Shown: positions 41,773 to 50,580, counted from the first letter of the stretch. The stretch: DNA of 64,000 bases from an uncultured Lachnospiraceae bacterium (GCA_910585005.1 CAJUCN010000004.1:124001-188000); one strand, 5' to 3'. Notes: a model not told the origin generated them from the letters alone. Numbers and translations are program-made.

Positions 41773-42830
41773 TCTGATGTTTTTTCCCTGAGCTGGACAG
41801 CTTTAGCAGCCATCCTCCGTCGGTTATCTTCCAGGGCTGCGTAATGTTTACGAGTCGTATTTACATCTTTGTGCCCTAAGACATCAGCAACCAGATAGAT
41901 ATCGCCGGTTTCATGGTACAAGGCTGTTCCATAAGTGCTGCGGAGTTTATGGGGGGTAATTTTTTTTAATCCAGTAACATTAGAGGCATACTTTTTAACC
42001 AGGTTTTCTACTGCACGGACGGTAATACGACGGTTTTGCATAGAGAGAAACAGTGCATTTTCATGTCCTTCCATGGGAATGATATGATGGCGTTTTTCCA
42101 GATAATTGTGAAGTGCATCTGCAACTTCGTCTCCAAAGTATATAATCGCCTCATAGCCTCCTTTGCGCCTGATTTTAATTCCATTATTTTTAAAATCAAC
42201 ATCATGAATATCCAATCCTACACATTCAGAAACACGGATGCCAGTTCCAAGTAAAAGTGTCAAAAGGGCAATATCGCGTATTTTGGTTTTATTATGATAT
42301 TTTAACTGGCTTTTGGTAAGATTTTCCCCATCCTCGACCTGATCCAGCAAAATAGCAACTTCATCTACATCCAGGCGTACGATTTCTTTTTCGTGTTGTT
42401 TTGGAAGCGGAACTAATGCTGCAGGGTTCGTCTTAATTAATTCCGCACAAAAGAAGTAGTTATAAAAGCTTTTTAATGCAGACAATTTTCTCTTTTTGCC
42501 ACGTTCATTGTTCGTGTATTCTTTACCGTCTTTGATATAGTAGGTAATATAATCCATGTATTCTTCAATATCTTCCCGCATGATTTGGTCAAGAACTGTA
42601 AGGGGGAATTCTGTAATATCAGTTTGTGAGAGGGCGCTGTTGTGGCTGTGGAGAAACTCAAAAAACACCCTCAGATCATAGGCGTATGCAAGTCTTGTGC
42701 GTGAAGAGGTGTATTCTTGTATCCCACGAAAAAATTGCCTGCAAAAATGCGGGAGAGTGGACATCACTTCCCTCATTCTTAATGTGTTCAGGTTATTTTG
42801 TTCATCATGATAATTTTTACTGTTTTCCAT
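41748..42830 (-). CDS. Tyrosine recombinase, XerC/XerD-like
   Basis: A 360-residue integrase-family recombinase. The SAM-like N-terminal domain covers about 30-145. The catalytic set is complete: Arg199 (GTGIRVSE), Lys223 (RRKGGY), His294 and Arg297 (HKLRST), His320 (LGHKDV) and Tyr330 (RKHYA). It is longer than standard Xer proteins (about 300), with an extended N terminus and a short basic tail. It may be a chromosomal Xer-like enzyme, since no other phage or transposon gene is nearby. It overlaps the TtcA-like gene by 14 bp and runs antisense into the end of the YneA-like gene. Confidence 0.85.
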   Translation of the reverse strand: MENSKNYHDEQNNLNTLRMREVMSTLPHFCRQFFRGIQEYTSSRTRLAYAYDLRVFFEFLHSHNSALSQTDITEFPLTVLDQIMREDIEEYMDYITYYIKDGKEYTNNERGKKRKLSALKSFYNYFFCAELIKTNPAALVPLPKQHEKEIVRLDVDEVAILLDQVEDGENLTKSQLKYHNKTKIRDIALLTLLLGTGIRVSECVGLDIHDVDFKNNGIKIRRKGGYEAIIYFGDEVADALHNYLEKRHHIIPMEGHENALFLSMQNRRITVRAVENLVKKYASNVTGLKKITPHKLRSTYGTALYHETGDIYLVADVLGHKDVNTTRKHYAALEDNRRRMAAKAVQLREKTSDHPANSEL

Positions 42831-43548
42831 TGCCTTTATCCCAGCCTCCCATAGTACTGTTTTGTATTGCAGTAAACATCCGTTCTTTTACTCCCGGGTT
42901 TTCCTGGTTTAGTTTTTTTAGTAAGTTTTTAATATATTCCCGTTTGGTATAGCCATCGGCAGGGCAGGGGCTTTTAACGACTGGAATATTATTTTTATTG
43001 ACAAATCCAATCACATCCGATTCACTCATATACATGAGCGGCCTAATAACAGTCAGATCCATGCGGTCTAAATAAGTAACCGGTGAAAAGGTATGAAACC
43101 TTCCTTCATAGATCAATGACATCAGCATGGTTTCTACCACATCATCCCGGTGATGTGCATATGCCACTTTATTGCAGCCAGCAGATTTAATTGCTTCATT
43201 TAAAGCGCCTTTCCGCATTTTCGCGCATAGGGAACAAGGATTAGATTCCCTGCGCTGTTTAAAAACTATATCTGCAATATCTGTTTTCACAACAGTATAT
43301 GGGATATTTAACGTTTCACATAATTCCGTGATCTTACTTAAATCCAAATTATCAAAACCAAGATCCACGGTTACGGCATGAATCCGAAAATGCTCTGGAT
43401 AAAAGCGCATAAGGCCATGAAGCCCGTATAATAATGTAAGGCTGTCCTTACCGCCAGAAATACCAACGGCAATTGAATCGCCTTCCGTGATCATATGATA
43501 ATCATCCACAGCCCTGCGTATATAGCTGAGTATCTGCTGTAATTTCAT
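42817..43548 (-). CDS. TtcA-like tRNA 2-thiocytidine biosynthesis protein
   Basis: A 243-residue PP-loop ATPase. The PP-loop is SGGKDS (31-36). The iron-sulphur ligands expected for TtcA are Cys105 and Cys108 (NPCSLC) and Cys195 (SPCPADG). TtcA thiolates cytidine 32 of several tRNAs. The closely related TtuA branch cannot be excluded. It is the first gene of a two-gene unit with the recombinase and is divergent from the AI-2E permease. Confidence 0.87.
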   Translation of the reverse strand: MKLQQILSYIRRAVDDYHMITEGDSIAVGISGGKDSLTLLYGLHGLMRFYPEHFRIHAVTVDLGFDNLDLSKITELCETLNIPYTVVKTDIADIVFKQRRESNPCSLCAKMRKGALNEAIKSAGCNKVAYAHHRDDVVETMLMSLIYEGRFHTFSPVTYLDRMDLTVIRPLMYMSESDVIGFVNKNNIPVVKSPCPADGYTKREYIKNLLKKLNQENPGVKERMFTAIQNSTMGGWDKGNGKQ

Positions 43549-43579
43549 TATTATGTCCTTACCTTTCCAATTTCATTTA

Positions 43580-43588
43580 ATTCTAACA
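43580..43588 (-). promoter_or_regulatory. Possible extended -10 promoter for the TtcA-like gene
   Basis: TGTTAGAAT on the minus strand fits an extended -10, about 32 bp before the start codon. No clear -35 is seen. Confidence 0.35.
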
Positions 43589-43627
43589 CATTTCATTATG
43601 ATTACCATAGTATCTTTTCAAAAAAAA

Positions 43628-43636
43628 TGTTATACT
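43628..43636 (+). promoter_or_regulatory. Possible extended -10 promoter for the AI-2E permease gene
   Basis: TGTTATACT fits an extended -10, about 50 bp before the start codon. The -35 region is weak. Confidence 0.45.
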
Positions 43637-43685
43637 TTTTTTATAAAGACATTGACTAGGAGGTTAGGGAGATTCCCGCAAAGAT

Positions 43686-45020
43686 ATGAGATTTCAAATT
43701 GAAAAAAAATATATTCGCATAGGGTTAATTGCTTTTTTTGTCATAGCGGCATCCATCTGCTTTTACTATCTAATTTTTCATGGGGATCGTTTTTCTAATC
43801 AGATCGGCGCACTTTTTAAAGTGGTGAGTCCGGTTTTATATGGGATTATTATATCGTATCTGCTTACCCCGCTCATTAACAATATAGAGACTTACCTTTT
43901 AAGCCCGGTTTTTTTACGGAATGAAAGGAAAAATAATGAAAATGTGCATAAATATATGAGATGTATCTCAATTATTTTGACACTGATCATTGTTGGGATA
44001 TTTATATATGGCTTTTTTTCCATACTAATTCCCAATATTGTGACAAGTGTACGCAATATTTCCATTCAGTTTCCTAATTATATCAATAATCTTACGATTT
44101 GGTCAGCTAAGTTTTTAGCTGACAATCCGGATATTGAAACGATTGTGATTCGTTTCCTCGACACTTATTCAGAAGAATTTTATGGATACCTAAATAATAG
44201 TATTGTTCCACAGATGGAGACTATTCTGCGCCAAGTGTCTTTAAGTATGATCAGCCTTTTAAAAATGCTTTGGAATTTCGTGATTGGTTTTGTGATTTCT
44301 ATTTATGTAATGTACAGTAAAGAAAACTTTGCCGGCCAGGCGAAAAAGATCGTGTATTCTCTTTTGAGAAGACAGGCAGCGAACCAGTTGATCAAAGACG
44401 TACGGTTTGCAAGTGACACCTTTATCGGTTTTATCAGTGGTAAGATCATTGATTCATTTATCATTGGCTGTATTTGTTTTGTGGGTACCAGTATATTGCA
44501 AATGCCATATGCCTTGCTGATCAGCGTGATCGTAGGCGTAACCAATGTAATTCCCTTTTTTGGGCCTTACCTTGGAGCGATTCCCAGCGCCGTGCTTATA
44601 CTTATGGTGAACCCTGTGAAATGTATTTATTTTATCCTCTTTATTTTAGTATTACAGCAAGTGGACGGAAATCTGATTGGCCCCAAGATCTTAGGGGAAT
44701 CTACTGGCTTGTCAGGATTTTGGGTGATTTTTTCTATCACGGTATTCGGTGGGATCATGGGAGTTCCCGGAATGATTATTGGTGTACCGTTTTTTGCAGT
44801 CCTGTACGCATTCTTTAGACGCCATGCCAATAGAATGCTGGAAAAACGTGGACTTCCCACAGAGACCGAAAAATATTTAAACGTAGACTATATCGAGGAG
44901 TCCAATATCCTGATTCCCAGGAATGTAGAGCAAAAGTCTAAGAAGTTTTTTAGAATAGGGAGGAAAAAGAAAAAAGATGATACACAAAACGAAGAAGTAG
45001 GAGAGCAGAATAAATTATGA
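43686..45020 (+). CDS. AI-2E family (UPF0118/PerM) membrane permease
   Basis: A 444-residue polytopic protein with eight or so membrane helices and a basic C-terminal tail (KKFFRIGRKKKKDD). The segments VVSPVLYGIIISYLLTPLINNIE and GVTNVIPFFGPYLGAIPSA are family hallmarks. Members include autoinducer exporters and sodium/proton antiporters, so substrate is unresolved. The strong AGGAGG ribosome binding site and the 4-bp overlap with dtd suggest a two- or three-gene transcript. Confidence 0.85.
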   Translation: MRFQIEKKYIRIGLIAFFVIAASICFYYLIFHGDRFSNQIGALFKVVSPVLYGIIISYLLTPLINNIETYLLSPVFLRNERKNNENVHKYMRCISIILTLIIVGIFIYGFFSILIPNIVTSVRNISIQFPNYINNLTIWSAKFLADNPDIETIVIRFLDTYSEEFYGYLNNSIVPQMETILRQVSLSMISLLKMLWNFVIGFVISIYVMYSKENFAGQAKKIVYSLLRRQAANQLIKDVRFASDTFIGFISGKIIDSFIIGCICFVGTSILQMPYALLISVIVGVTNVIPFFGPYLGAIPSAVLILMVNPVKCIYFILFILVLQQVDGNLIGPKILGESTGLSGFWVIFSITVFGGIMGVPGMIIGVPFFAVLYAFFRRHANRMLEKRGLPTETEKYLNVDYIEESNILIPRNVEQKSKKFFRIGRKKKKDDTQNEEVGEQNKL

Positions 45021-45469
45021 AATTCGTGATTCAAAGAGTAAAAAAAGCAAGCGTATGCGTAGACCAAAAAGTGGTAGGTGAAATATCGAAAGGGTATTTG
45101 GTGCTTGTAGGCATCAGCGATGGGGACGATCAGGTGATTGCAGACCAAATGATTCATAAAATGTTAAATTTGCGGATCTTTGATGATGAAAATGGTAAAA
45201 CAAATTTAAGCCTGGAAGATGTAAAGGGCGAATTGTTAATTGTTTCACAATTTACATTGTACGCTGACTGCCGCAAGGGAAACCGGCCATCGTTTTGTAA
45301 AGCAGGGAAACCGGATCTTGCGAATGGATTGTATGAGCATATGATTCGCAAATGTTCAGAAACCGTTCCCCATGTTGCACATGGCGTTTTTGGCGCGTAT
45401 ATGGAGGTTTCTTTGGTTAATCATGGCCCTTTTACCATAGTCCTTGATTCAGATGAAATCTGCAAATAA
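45017..45469 (+). CDS. dtd: D-aminoacyl-tRNA deacylase Dtd
   Basis: A 150-residue enzyme that removes D-amino acids from mischarged tRNA. SQFTLYADCRKGNRPSF holds the SQxTL motif, and SLVNHGPFT is the cross-subunit GP motif (usual NxGPxT). The His in that motif replaces the more common Asp. Length is normal. The start overlaps the permease stop (ATGA). Confidence 0.95.
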   Translation: MKFVIQRVKKASVCVDQKVVGEISKGYLVLVGISDGDDQVIADQMIHKMLNLRIFDDENGKTNLSLEDVKGELLIVSQFTLYADCRKGNRPSFCKAGKPDLANGLYEHMIRKCSETVPHVAHGVFGAYMEVSLVNHGPFTIVLDSDEICK

Positions 45470-45495
45470 AATTATGCCAGGAAAAAGGAGAATTT

Positions 45496-45786
45496 ATGAA
45501 ACTTTTGATCATTGGGATCATTATTTTTTTGGTAATTATGTATGTATATACCTATGTGAAATATAAAAAAAGGAAAAACAGTCATATAAGCGCTGTTGAG
45601 GACTTTCACCGCAAATATCATAAGGAGCGTTCAGATAAGGTTCCTGATTTGGATGATAATTTTACAACTTATAAAACAAAGTATAACAGTAATTTGGACT
45701 ATATTGAACGTAAACAATTAGTTGAAGAATGCCAGGATATGCAAAAGCCAAAAGAAACAAAGAAATTTGGTAAGCTGCAATTTTAA
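45496..45786 (+). CDS. Small single-span membrane protein of unknown function
   Basis: A 96-residue protein: an N-terminal transmembrane helix (about 3-22) followed by a basic, then mixed-charge, soluble tail (KKRKNSHISAVEDFHRKYHKERSDKVPDLDDNF). No family is recognised. AAAAGGAG precedes ATG 45496. It follows dtd by 26 bp and ends at a terminator. Confidence 0.6.
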   Translation: MKLLIIGIIIFLVIMYVYTYVKYKKRKNSHISAVEDFHRKYHKERSDKVPDLDDNFTTYKTKYNSNLDYIERKQLVEECQDMQKPKETKKFGKLQF

Positions 45787-45805
45787 TGTGTTGATGCTTT
45801 TTAAA

Positions 45806-45844
45806 GAGCCTAGTTAACATAACAATATTATGTCAACTAGGCTC
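45806..45844. terminator. Bidirectional terminator between convergent genes
   Basis: A 17-bp stem with one mismatch (GAGCCTAGTTAACATAA and its complement) and a 5-nt loop. A second hairpin ACTATTCG/CGAATAGT follows at 45847-45878. Confidence 0.8.
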
Positions 45845-45846
45845 AT

Positions 45847-45878
45847 ACTATTCGTTAAACTTGTGTTTTGCGAATAGT
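45847..45878. repeat. Second inverted repeat in the convergent intergenic region
   Basis: The arms ACTATTCG and CGAATAGT are separated by 16 bp. It probably supports termination of the minus-strand kinase-like gene. Confidence 0.6.
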
Positions 45879-45932
45879 TGTATTTCTATTCCCTTACTCT
45901 TTTATTCCCTATCATTTTAAAATAGAGAAATC

Positions 45933-46562
45933 TTAGCTGTTATTTCTTGTTTCAAAATCTTCAATGTATTGGGTGATCAGTTTAACTGAACCGTCAACAC
46001 CAAGAACGCTGCTGTTAATACACAGATCATAACTGTCAGCGCGTCCCCATTTCTTGGAGGAATAATAGTTGTAATAACTTTGGCGCTGTTTATCCTTTTT
46101 GATACACATGTCTTTTGCCTTAGCCGCATCCAGATCATATTGCTTCATAACACGCTTAATCTTTGTCTCCTCATCGGCGTAGATGAAAATATGTACACAA
46201 TTCTTCATTTCACTTAAGGCATAGTCTGCACACCTGCCAACAATCACACAGGCCCCTTCTTGAGCAATCTTTTTGATTGTATCAAATTGTGCCAAAAAAA
46301 CTTTATGGCTGATGGGCATATCTACAAAGTGAGATGCATTATATCCAAAAGAATAAGTATCCATGACCAGATTGTATAGAAAGGAACTGGTTGGACGTTC
46401 GTCATGGTTTTCAAGCATCTCCTGACAAAATCCGCTTTCTTTTGCAGCTCTTGAGAGCAACTCCTTGTTATAGTATTTAATGCCAAAATTTGCGGCAACC
46501 TTTTCTCCAATTTCTTTTCCTGCTGATCCAAATTGGCGGCCAATAGTAATTACTGTATTCAT
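45933..46562 (-). CDS. Cytidylate-kinase-like family protein (copy 2)
   Basis: A 209-residue paralogue of the protein at 39922-40545. The loop is GRQFGSAGKEIGEKV, and CVIVGRCADYALSE and YYNYYSSKKWGRADSYDLCINSSVLG repeat the shared motifs. The P-loop has Ala in place of the second Gly seen in copy 1. The substrate is unknown. A promoter with TATAAT lies upstream, so it appears to be a single-gene unit. Confidence 0.8.
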   Translation of the reverse strand: MNTVITIGRQFGSAGKEIGEKVAANFGIKYYNKELLSRAAKESGFCQEMLENHDERPTSSFLYNLVMDTYSFGYNASHFVDMPISHKVFLAQFDTIKKIAQEGACVIVGRCADYALSEMKNCVHIFIYADEETKIKRVMKQYDLDAAKAKDMCIKKDKQRQSYYNYYSSKKWGRADSYDLCINSSVLGVDGSVKLITQYIEDFETRNNS

Positions 46563-46625
46563 CTAAAATCCTCCATTCCTGCACAGTCTATGAATTCGTG
46601 CCTTATAAAAGTAAATCTTAATCAT

Positions 46626-46654
46626 ATTATACACAAATTTTCTCTATTGCACAA
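46626..46654 (-). promoter_or_regulatory. Promoter of kinase-like copy 2
   Basis: TTGTGC (46654-46649) and TATAAT (46631-46626) on the minus strand are separated by 17 bp. Confidence 0.65.
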
Positions 46655-46674
46655 TCAATTCAGGGAGGTTATCT

Positions 46675-48378
46675 TTATGCTTTTTTAGTATTTTTTTTCA
46701 TGAATAGGGTCTGGAAGCCTTCAACTACCAAAATGACTGCCAAAACTGCCATTGCTGCTGCAAAAATAAGCTGGAACCAATCACCCCATGCCGCAGTACC
46801 GCCGGCAATCATGCTAATCTTATTCTTTACGGTAATGACCAAACTGGTCAGGGTCGCTGCAAGCATAAATATCATTGGTATGTAGAACATTTTATTGTTT
46901 TTGCCTGCATTGCCGAGCCATGCTGCTACTGCCATGAGGGCGATACCTGCAAGCAATTGGTTTGCTGCGCCAAATAATCCCCAAATCTGGCTTAAACTTA
47001 ACCCGCCAAGTACGCAGCCAATCATAACCATGATTCCAGTACCTACAAGTGGGTGTGCCAAAGCTTTCCGAACTCCCGAAGCATCCTTATAGGTCGTTTC
47101 GCCCTTCTTTAAGAATAATTCTGAAAACATGAAACGGCTTAAACGGGTACCCGTATCCAAACTTGTCAGAGCAAACACAGATACGGCAAGGGTAAGTAAT
47201 GCATAAATGGTAGCATATACGGTAGTTGTTTCCGTTCCAAACATAGTTGCAATACCTGCTGCAAAAGCTGCAGAAGGCGAACCAAATTCCCCGCCTGTAT
47301 ATTTATCAAATACCATACCTACTGCGATAAGCGAAACAATACCCAGAGCGGATTCGATCAGCATAGAACCATAACCAATAGGTTTTGCATCCTTTTCGTT
47401 CGCAAGCTGTTTGGAAGAGGTTCCTGTAGAGATTAGGCTATGGAAACCGGAACATGCACCACAGGCTACCGTGATAAATAGCGTTGGGAATAATGTTCCA
47501 ATGCCTACCTTCCACCCTGTAAAGGCAGGGATGGTAAAGGTTGCCGTATGTGTAAAAGCTGAGATAAAAATACCGCCAAGCGCAACAATCATCATGGCAT
47601 AAAGAAGGAAACTTGATAAATAATCACGAGGCTGTAACAGGATCCACACAGGTACTAGTGAAGCAACGGTAATATATACACCGATCAATACAATCCATGC
47701 CGTACGTCCTAAAATCAGACCAAAGTTCAGGCCAAGGATAACAATGAAAACGATACCGATAATACCGCCAATTGTAGCGGGAACGGTGCCTACATGCATA
47801 CGGTTGGTAAGAATACCATAAATAATAGCCAATACAATGAATAGAACGGAAATCATTGCGGTTGTCTGGCTTCCGGTAGGATTGGCCGTAATGCCAAAGC
47901 CGCCATCCGGGGTGAAGAATGTACCTGCCACTACGTTTACAAAAGAGGCAATAACCAGAATCAAAACTAACAATGCAAAAATGGTAAACAGTTTCTGTGC
48001 GCGCGTTCCCATGGAATCTTTGATGATTTCACCAACGGATTTTCCTTCATGACGGATGGAAGCAAACAAAGAACCAAAGTCCTGAAGGCCACCAAAGAAT
48101 ATACCGCCAATAATGCACCACAAAAATACGGGAACCCACCCAAATACAGAGGCTTGAATAGGCCCATTAATAGGACCTGCTCCTGCAATGGACGAAAAGT
48201 GGTGTCCCATTAAAACGATGGGCGGCGCTGCAACATAGTCAACGCCATCTGCCAGTTCTTCGGCAGGGGTTTTTCTTGAAGGGTCAATTCCCCACTGCTT
48301 TGCCAGCCATGAACCGTAAACGACATAGCCGATAACAAGCAAAACAATTGCGGCAAGAATAATAAGTATTGCTGTCAT
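46675..48378 (-). CDS. cstA: Carbon starvation protein CstA family transporter
   Basis: A 567-residue membrane protein with about 14-16 helices. The block VDYVAAPPIVLMGHHFSSIAGAGPINGPIQASVFGW and GGLQDFGSLFASIRHEGKSVGEI are CstA hallmarks. Family members take up pyruvate or peptides when carbon runs low. It is shorter than E. coli CstA (701 residues), as usual in Firmicutes. The 165-residue gene upstream is 18 bp away and likely co-transcribed. A leader structure upstream of that gene may control both. Confidence 0.93.
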   Translation of the reverse strand: MTAILIILAAIVLLVIGYVVYGSWLAKQWGIDPSRKTPAEELADGVDYVAAPPIVLMGHHFSSIAGAGPINGPIQASVFGWVPVFLWCIIGGIFFGGLQDFGSLFASIRHEGKSVGEIIKDSMGTRAQKLFTIFALLVLILVIASFVNVVAGTFFTPDGGFGITANPTGSQTTAMISVLFIVLAIIYGILTNRMHVGTVPATIGGIIGIVFIVILGLNFGLILGRTAWIVLIGVYITVASLVPVWILLQPRDYLSSFLLYAMMIVALGGIFISAFTHTATFTIPAFTGWKVGIGTLFPTLFITVACGACSGFHSLISTGTSSKQLANEKDAKPIGYGSMLIESALGIVSLIAVGMVFDKYTGGEFGSPSAAFAAGIATMFGTETTTVYATIYALLTLAVSVFALTSLDTGTRLSRFMFSELFLKKGETTYKDASGVRKALAHPLVGTGIMVMIGCVLGGLSLSQIWGLFGAANQLLAGIALMAVAAWLGNAGKNNKMFYIPMIFMLAATLTSLVITVKNKISMIAGGTAAWGDWFQLIFAAAMAVLAVILVVEGFQTLFMKKNTKKA

Positions 48379-48396
48379 TTTCTTTCTCCTTTACAT

Positions 48397-48894
48397 TTAA
48401 TCATTTAATATATTGCCAACGAGCTTTTTTAAACTTTTTCCCATGCGGTTATATGCCGCCCGCCCTGAGGACTGCTCGATTGCAACCAGCCGGTAATTGC
48501 TCCATCCCTGAAACCCCAGATGGTAACTTTGATAATGACGGAGTTTTGAAGCCTTAGTAAAAGCATCTTCCGTGATTTCCTTTGCAACAATAATAAGCGT
48601 TATGTCTGTATTACGGTGATTTTTATGAGGTTTTACCTTTTTCATTCCACTGGACCATGCGGCTTCATCCAAACAGAGAAGTTTTTCACTATCCAGGCAT
48701 TCTTCTACCGCAAAATAGACATACTCGCAAGACTCTGCCTCAGAAATTACGGCCCTTTTAACGAGAAAGTACTGTTCATCGTGAGTGTGGAATTCTGCCA
48801 TGGCTGCAAAAGGCGGATCAACGTTTTCCTGCTTTATGTTATAATAGACCTGGAAAGAACTATATAATTTCTCTAAAATTTCATTGATGCTCAT
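48397..48894 (-). CDS. Unknown soluble protein upstream of cstA
   Basis: A 165-residue soluble protein without a recognised domain. Alternating hydrophobic stretches (EYVYFAVEECLDSEKLLCLDEAAW; NTDITLIIVAKEITEDAF) suggest an alpha/beta fold, and the tail is basic (RMGKSLKKLVGNIL). No signal peptide or membrane helix is seen. TAGGAGAG precedes the ATG. The tight link to cstA suggests a partner or regulator, but this is inference. Confidence 0.6.
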   Translation of the reverse strand: MSINEILEKLYSSFQVYYNIKQENVDPPFAAMAEFHTHDEQYFLVKRAVISEAESCEYVYFAVEECLDSEKLLCLDEAAWSSGMKKVKPHKNHRNTDITLIIVAKEITEDAFTKASKLRHYQSYHLGFQGWSNYRLVAIEQSSGRAAYNRMGKSLKKLVGNILND

Positions 48895-48927
48895 AGCAGG
48901 CCACTCTCCTATTGCTGTCTAAAAACA

Positions 48928-48960
48928 CAAAAAAACAGGCATCCGCAAAGGGATACCTGT
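48928..48960 (-). terminator. Terminator or attenuator in the leader of the cstA unit
   Basis: Read on the minus strand, ACAGGTATCC pairs with GGATGCCTGT (one G-U), loop CTTTGC, followed by seven T. It lies after the 49000-49028 promoter and before the 165-residue gene, so transcripts of that unit must cross it. Confidence 0.8.
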
Positions 48961-48999
48961 AACCTTCCTAAATACGTCTTTGTATCCTTTTCATTAATA

Positions 49000-49028
49000 A
49001 TTATACGCATACAAAGGTTAAAAAACAA
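49000..49028 (-). promoter_or_regulatory. Promoter ahead of the attenuator and cstA unit
   Basis: TTGTTT (49028-49023) and TATAAT (49005-49000) on the minus strand are 17 bp apart. Predicted start is about 48993. The rest of the gap to 49112 is AT-rich with nothing else recognised. Confidence 0.65.
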
Positions 49029-49112
49029 GTATTTTCTACATAAAAATTTTATAAATGTTTATAATTATTTAACAATCTGTTTATTGTGTGTATAAAAAAA
49101 CAAAACAATAAC

Positions 49113-50030
49113 CTACTTTTCTGACAATCTTTTTAGGAGATTTACAAAATATTCCGGTAATGGCGCACTTGTCTCTATGTATTTGCCTGTAACGGGATGC
49201 TTAAAACCCAGGATCCCTGCATGAAGTGTCTGTCCTGTCAGATTGTAAGGATTCCCCTTGGCTCCATACACCAGATCTCCCAAAAGCGGGTGTCCAAGAT
49301 GTGCCATATGAACCCGGATCTGATGGGTACGTCCTGTCTCTAATATACATTCAATATAGGTGGCATTTTGAAAATATTGTAAAACCCGGTAATGGGTAAC
49401 CGCATCCTTCCCGCCTTTATCTATGACCGCCATTTTCTTACGGTCTATAGGATGACGTCCAATCAATGTATGAACGGTTCCTTCTTCTTTTTTTAATATC
49501 CCATGTATGATTGCCTGATATTTCCTGACAATGGTATGATCTTTCAATTGCCGTGCAATCTCATTATGGGCATAGTCATTCTTACAGGCAATGATGGACC
49601 CGGTGGTATCCCGATCAATCCGATGAACGATTCCCGGCCTTAAAACCCCGTTAATGCCACTGAGCTCATTGCCACAATGGTACATAAGTGCATTGACCAG
49701 CGTACCTTCATAGTGTCCAGGTGCTGGGTGCACTACCATTCCCTTTGGCTTATCAATTACAATCACATCCCGGTCTTCATAGAGAATGGATAAGGGAATC
49801 TTTTCAGGCTGAATATCCGGAGTGATTGATGGAGGAAGCACGAGTTTTATTTTATCGTCAACGCTGACGCGGAAACTTGGTTTGACAGTTTGGGCATTTA
49901 CAGTAATAGCCTCACTTGCCAATAGTTTTTGGATATAAGAACGGGACAAAGAATCGATAAGCATATTCAAACACTTATCGATTCTCTCTCCATCTAATTC
50001 TTCAGTTACAGTAAAATGAAATTCTTTCAT
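49113..50030 (-). CDS. rluD: RluD-type 23S rRNA pseudouridine synthase
   Basis: A 305-residue RluA-family enzyme with an N-terminal S4 domain (GERIDKCLNMLIDSLSRSYIQKLL) and catalytic Asp139 in HRIDRDTTGS. ETGRTHQIRVHMAHLGHPLLGD is the conserved late motif. Length and gene order (directly after lspA) match YlyB/RluD of Firmicutes, which modifies 23S rRNA. The target site is inferred. Confidence 0.9.
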   Translation of the reverse strand: MKEFHFTVTEELDGERIDKCLNMLIDSLSRSYIQKLLASEAITVNAQTVKPSFRVSVDDKIKLVLPPSITPDIQPEKIPLSILYEDRDVIVIDKPKGMVVHPAPGHYEGTLVNALMYHCGNELSGINGVLRPGIVHRIDRDTTGSIIACKNDYAHNEIARQLKDHTIVRKYQAIIHGILKKEEGTVHTLIGRHPIDRKKMAVIDKGGKDAVTHYRVLQYFQNATYIECILETGRTHQIRVHMAHLGHPLLGDLVYGAKGNPYNLTGQTLHAGILGFKHPVTGKYIETSAPLPEYFVNLLKRLSEK

Positions 50031-50050
50031 AAAACTTTTCCACCAGAAAT

Positions 50051-50578
50051 TTATTTTAACTCTCTAAACTTTTTTTGGTTAAAGCTAAGGAAATTGAAAT
50101 CATTTTCTTTATATACAAACAGAACCTGAAAGATCAACAATACAGTAGAAAATGTCACATACATATCCGCAACATTAAAAATTGGAAAGTTGATCAGGGC
50201 GATATAAATAAAATCTACAACGTAATCAAATCTTAGCCTGTCTATGAGGTTTCCGATGGCGCCGCCGGCTATCATTACAAGAAGGATATGGAGTTTAAAA
50301 TATTTTTCTTTCTGAGGCGCTTTTACCAGGACATATGCAATTACGCAAAGGAATATAACCGCGACAAAAACAAAAAAAATCTTCTGGTTTTGAAGCATTC
50401 CAAATGCAGCGCCCCGGTTTTCAAGATAATTAAACTCAAGCACTCCGTTGATAATATTAAATGCCGGCTGATTTTTCAATTTTTGAACTGCAATATATTT
50501 AGTATATTGATCAATTGCTACTAAGAAAATCAGAATGATAATATCCAAAAGCATTTGAAACGTTTTTCTTTTTTTCAT
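50051..50578 (-). CDS. lspA: Lipoprotein signal peptidase LspA
   Basis: A 175-residue signal peptidase II with four membrane helices. The catalytic aspartates are Asp113 (GNLIDRL) and Asp138 (FNVADMY). It removes signal peptides from lipid-modified precursors such as the LivK and carboxypeptidase lipoproteins in this window. It lies between aroB (stop 3 bp away) and rluD. Confidence 0.96.
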   Translation of the reverse strand: MKKRKTFQMLLDIIILIFLVAIDQYTKYIAVQKLKNQPAFNIINGVLEFNYLENRGAAFGMLQNQKIFFVFVAVIFLCVIAYVLVKAPQKEKYFKLHILLVMIAGGAIGNLIDRLRFDYVVDFIYIALINFPIFNVADMYVTFSTVLLIFQVLFVYKENDFNFLSFNQKKFRELK

Positions 50579-50580
50579 AG

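Noticed and set aside
41748..42830. Prophage or integrative element marked by the tyrosine recombinase
   Set aside because: No att-like repeats, phage, conjugation or cargo genes are nearby, and its neighbours are conserved chromosomal genes.
48928..49028. Known riboswitch class ahead of cstA
   Set aside because: The short leader does not show the conserved cores of purine, SAM, c-di-GMP, fluoride, preQ1 or guanidine classes that I could recall.
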